Assembly (NCBI GenBank): GCA_045806525.1
Contig: JBJMJD010000050.1
Coordinates: forward strand, 1 to 64,000
Direction of reading: 5' to 3'
Length of the DNA stretch: 64,000 nucleotides
Source of the DNA: JAICYJ01 sp045806525
Lineage (GTDB): Bacteria; Actinomycetota; Thermoleophilia; Gaiellales; JAICJC01
Shown here: in pieces, positions 62,337 to 64,000 of the stretch
Numbering within the stretch: the stretch's first letter is position 1
Layout of the letters: every line of letters starts with the position of its first letter
The notes under the pieces: model-generated
Seen by the model: the letters and a program-made list of their open reading frames with translations, nothing else
Databases searched by the model: none
Told to the model about the DNA's origin: nothing
Program-made: the position numbers and the translations under genes

Positions 62337-63061
62337 AGGGTGCGCAGGCGAAAGCCGCCGTGGTGCGCGTAGGTCTCCTCGACCACCCGCAGTGCGCCGG
62401 CCGCGGCGTCGGGCGACAGCGCGACGGGCGCGAGCGGACGCTCGAGCAGCCCCTCGATGGCAGTGATCGCGCCGGCCGCCATCCGGAAGCCACCGCTCGC
62501 CACCATGCAGCCCGTGCAGACGGCGCCGCCCGCCGCCGCCGAGAATCCGGCCAGCGGGCCGGCCGACCCGCACGACGCGCACGAGTCGAGGTGCGGCAGG
62601 TAGCCCGAGAGCGCCAGCAGCTTCAGCTGGAACGACAGTCCCAGACCGTCGTGCTGGGGGTCATGGGCGCGCTCGGGCGGGCCGGAAAGCAGCTCCAGGA
62701 ACCGGCACAGGCCCTCGTAGGCACGCGCATTCGGCTCGGGCTCGGCGAACAGCTTCAACACCGCCTCCGCCCCGATCTGGCCGACCGCCAGCGCGTAGCC
62801 GTCGGCCCGCACCTGCTCCTGCGAGCTGATGATGTCGGCCCCAGAGACGGTGTGCAGCTCGCCCCGGCCCTCGTGCAGGATCAGCGCCGATCGGGTCAGC
62901 GGCTCCAGCCGCGCGCCGAATCGCGAGCCGGTCTTGCGCACGCCCTTGGCGATCGCGTTCACGCGCCCCCGCTCGAGCGTGTACAGGTGCAGCACGCGGT
63001 CGGCCTCCGAGAAGCGGATCGAGCGCAGCACCACGGCGTCGGTCTTGTAGCTGCGGCCCAT
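62324..63061 (-). CDS. recO: DNA repair protein RecO
   Basis: 245 residues. N-terminal OB fold (YKTDAVVLRSIRFSEADRV, then LYTLERGRVNAIAKGVRK), a helical middle and a zinc site CASCG...CTGC. RecO loads RecA at gaps with RecR. ATG start with TAGACT 9 nt upstream, overlapping the stop of the gene before. Confidence 0.94.
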   Translation of the reverse strand: MGRSYKTDAVVLRSIRFSEADRVLHLYTLERGRVNAIAKGVRKTGSRFGARLEPLTRSALILHEGRGELHTVSGADIISSQEQVRADGYALAVGQIGAEAVLKLFAEPEPNARAYEGLCRFLELLSGPPERAHDPQHDGLGLSFQLKLLALSGYLPHLDSCASCGSAGPLAGFSAAAGGAVCTGCMVASGGFRMAAGAITAIEGLLERPLAPVALSPDAAAGALRVVEETYAHHGGFRLRTLQPS

Positions 63062-63070
63062 TGCAGCTTC

Positions 63071-63076
63071 AGTCTA
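63071..63076 (-). promoter_or_regulatory. -10 element TAGACT, recO
   Basis: TAGACT 9 nt before the recO ATG; it contains the stop codon of the upstream gene. Confidence 0.5.
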
Positions 63077-63895
63077 GGCGTCGCGTCGGAGGCGAATCAC
63101 GAGCGCCACCGTGCCAGCTGCGGCGATCGCGATCAGGATCATGCCGATCCGGCGCCGTGATCCGCCGGGCGAGCCGGCCCAGTCAGCGCCGAGGACGGCC
63201 TCGGCGCTGGGTGGGGCAGGGATCGGTCCGGACGCGACGACCCTGCGGGCGACGATCTTCGGCCCCACCGCACCCTGCACCTGACAGGTGCGAGCCTCGA
63301 CGTGCACCTTCTGCCCCCCGCCGATGTACGGCACCCCCTCGCGCGATGACCCGGCGATCCGCGTGTGACCGTCCAGGAACAGCGTCAGCACGCGGCCGCC
63401 GATCAGGCGCAGAGGCTGCGAGCTGCGCGAAACCACGACGGCGAGCCCGTCGAATCCCGCTTCGGCTCTGCCGTCGACGGTGACCGCGTTTCCCAGCCGG
63501 CACCCGACCGTCTCGTCGTCGAATCCACTGCCGGCCGGACCGATCGGGAACCCCGGCTGCCTGGGGAGGTACCCGGATGCGACCATCGGCCCGCCGAACG
63601 CCCAGATTGCCACGTCGGTCGGTACGCCGTTGATCGCCGATGCCCGCACGGGCGTGGGTGCGGCGGCCGGGCCGCCGGTATCGGCGCAGTCCGGCTCGAC
63701 AGCTCCCGACAGCTGCCTCCCGGTGTGGACATCCGGCAGCTCCGCGGCATTCCAGCCCTCACCTGCGTAGGCCGTGTCATGCCAGACCACGATCGGGATG
63801 CACGAGGCACCCGCCCGGTCGGGCGCCTGAACCATGCCGAACAGTGCCGCCACCGCGGCGACCGTGATTCCGGCCATCCACTCGTGAAGCTTCAC
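63074..63895 (-). CDS. hypothetical exported, membrane-anchored protein
   Basis: 273 residues. N-terminal signal/anchor (MAGITVAAVAALFGMVQAP), an extracellular region with about five Cys that starts CIPIVVWHDTAYAGEGW, a low-complexity Pro/Ala linker and a C-terminal membrane helix (IGMILIAIAAAGTVALVI) with a basic end. Not recognised. The first Cys after the signal and the WHDTAY segment recall small secreted actinobacterial proteins of unknown function. GTG start. Confidence 0.55.
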   Translation of the reverse strand: MKLHEWMAGITVAAVAALFGMVQAPDRAGASCIPIVVWHDTAYAGEGWNAAELPDVHTGRQLSGAVEPDCADTGGPAAAPTPVRASAINGVPTDVAIWAFGGPMVASGYLPRQPGFPIGPAGSGFDDETVGCRLGNAVTVDGRAEAGFDGLAVVVSRSSQPLRLIGGRVLTLFLDGHTRIAGSSREGVPYIGGGQKVHVEARTCQVQGAVGPKIVARRVVASGPIPAPPSAEAVLGADWAGSPGGSRRRIGMILIAIAAAGTVALVIRLRRDA

Positions 63896-63934
63896 GGCCG
63901 TAGGACGCTCGCGGTGCGCCGGAAGTTCCCCGCC

Positions 63935-64000
63935 CTACACGTCACGCACGTCGGCGTCCGGCATCGCCGCCAGCAGGTCGTCCAGCCGCACCTCGAACAC
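63935..64000 (-). CDS. C-terminal fragment of an unidentified protein (runs off the right edge)
   Basis: The last 21 codons, VFEVRLDDLLAAMPDADVRD plus Val, end at TAG. Too short to identify. The composition is protein-like and the frame is in step with the minus-strand genes around it. Confidence 0.4.
   Translation of the reverse strand: MFEVRLDDLLAAMPDADVRDV

Overview
The window is a gene-dense, high-GC bacterial chromosome segment with about 67 genes, most of them on the minus strand. The gene families (SepF, DivIVA, YggT, class II DAHP synthase, MurA with Asp in place of the catalytic Cys, a DUF6504-like gene between imuB and dnaE2) and the clusters scpA-scpB-rluB, pgeF-yggS-sepF-proC-yggT-divIVA-dksA-lspA-rluD and rpsB-tsf-pyrH-frr-uppS-cdsA-dxr-rseP-ispG point to an actinobacterium. 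The two-subunit glycyl-tRNA synthetase and the gene order suggest a deep lineage such as Thermoleophilia (Gaiellales/Solirubrobacterales); this placement is inference. No rRNA, tRNA, CRISPR, insertion sequence or prophage was seen.

Layout. 1-5.3 kb: translation start and recycling genes (metK-priA-isochorismatase-like-def-fmt-rsmB). 5.3-12.6 kb: one tightly overlapping run aroG(II)-tyrA-aroA-cmk/plsC-der-gpsA that joins aromatic amino acid synthesis to phospholipid and ribosome assembly genes, with trpS divergent from it. 13.7-21.1 kb: scpA-scpB-rluB, an M3 oligopeptidase and the replicative polymerase dnaE. 21.1-31.5 kb: the rpsB...ispG cluster, split by an inserted amidinohydrolase/cupin pair. 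31.6-41.7 kb: the cell division and envelope cluster, interrupted by an APH(6)-like kinase on the opposite strand and ending in a DHH-CBS-tRNA nucleotidyltransferase fusion. 41.7-49.1 kb: ridA-hisD, a SUKH-like gene, murA and several accessory genes. 49.1-54.2 kb: a 105-bp tandem repeat array, then an SOS-type mutagenesis cassette (LexA box, imuB, DUF6504-like gene, dnaE2). 54.2-61.7 kb: ppsR-ppdK-comB and glyQ-glyS. 61.7-64 kb: a lipoprotein, recO, a secreted hypothetical protein and a partial gene.

Two expression rules recur. Genes inside an operon start on ATGA, GTGA or TGATG overlaps with the previous stop. More than twenty genes that begin a transcription unit carry TANNNT 6-10 nt before the start codon with no room for a ribosome binding site, which suggests leaderless transcripts. 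A few genes (rpsB, dksA, sepF, the 54-aa membrane protein) instead have a leader and a clear Shine-Dalgarno sequence.

The most distinctive part is 49.14-49.59 kb: a palindrome, three and a half 105-bp repeats, and a promoter with a LexA-type box between its -35 and -10 elements, directly in front of the error-prone polymerase cassette.
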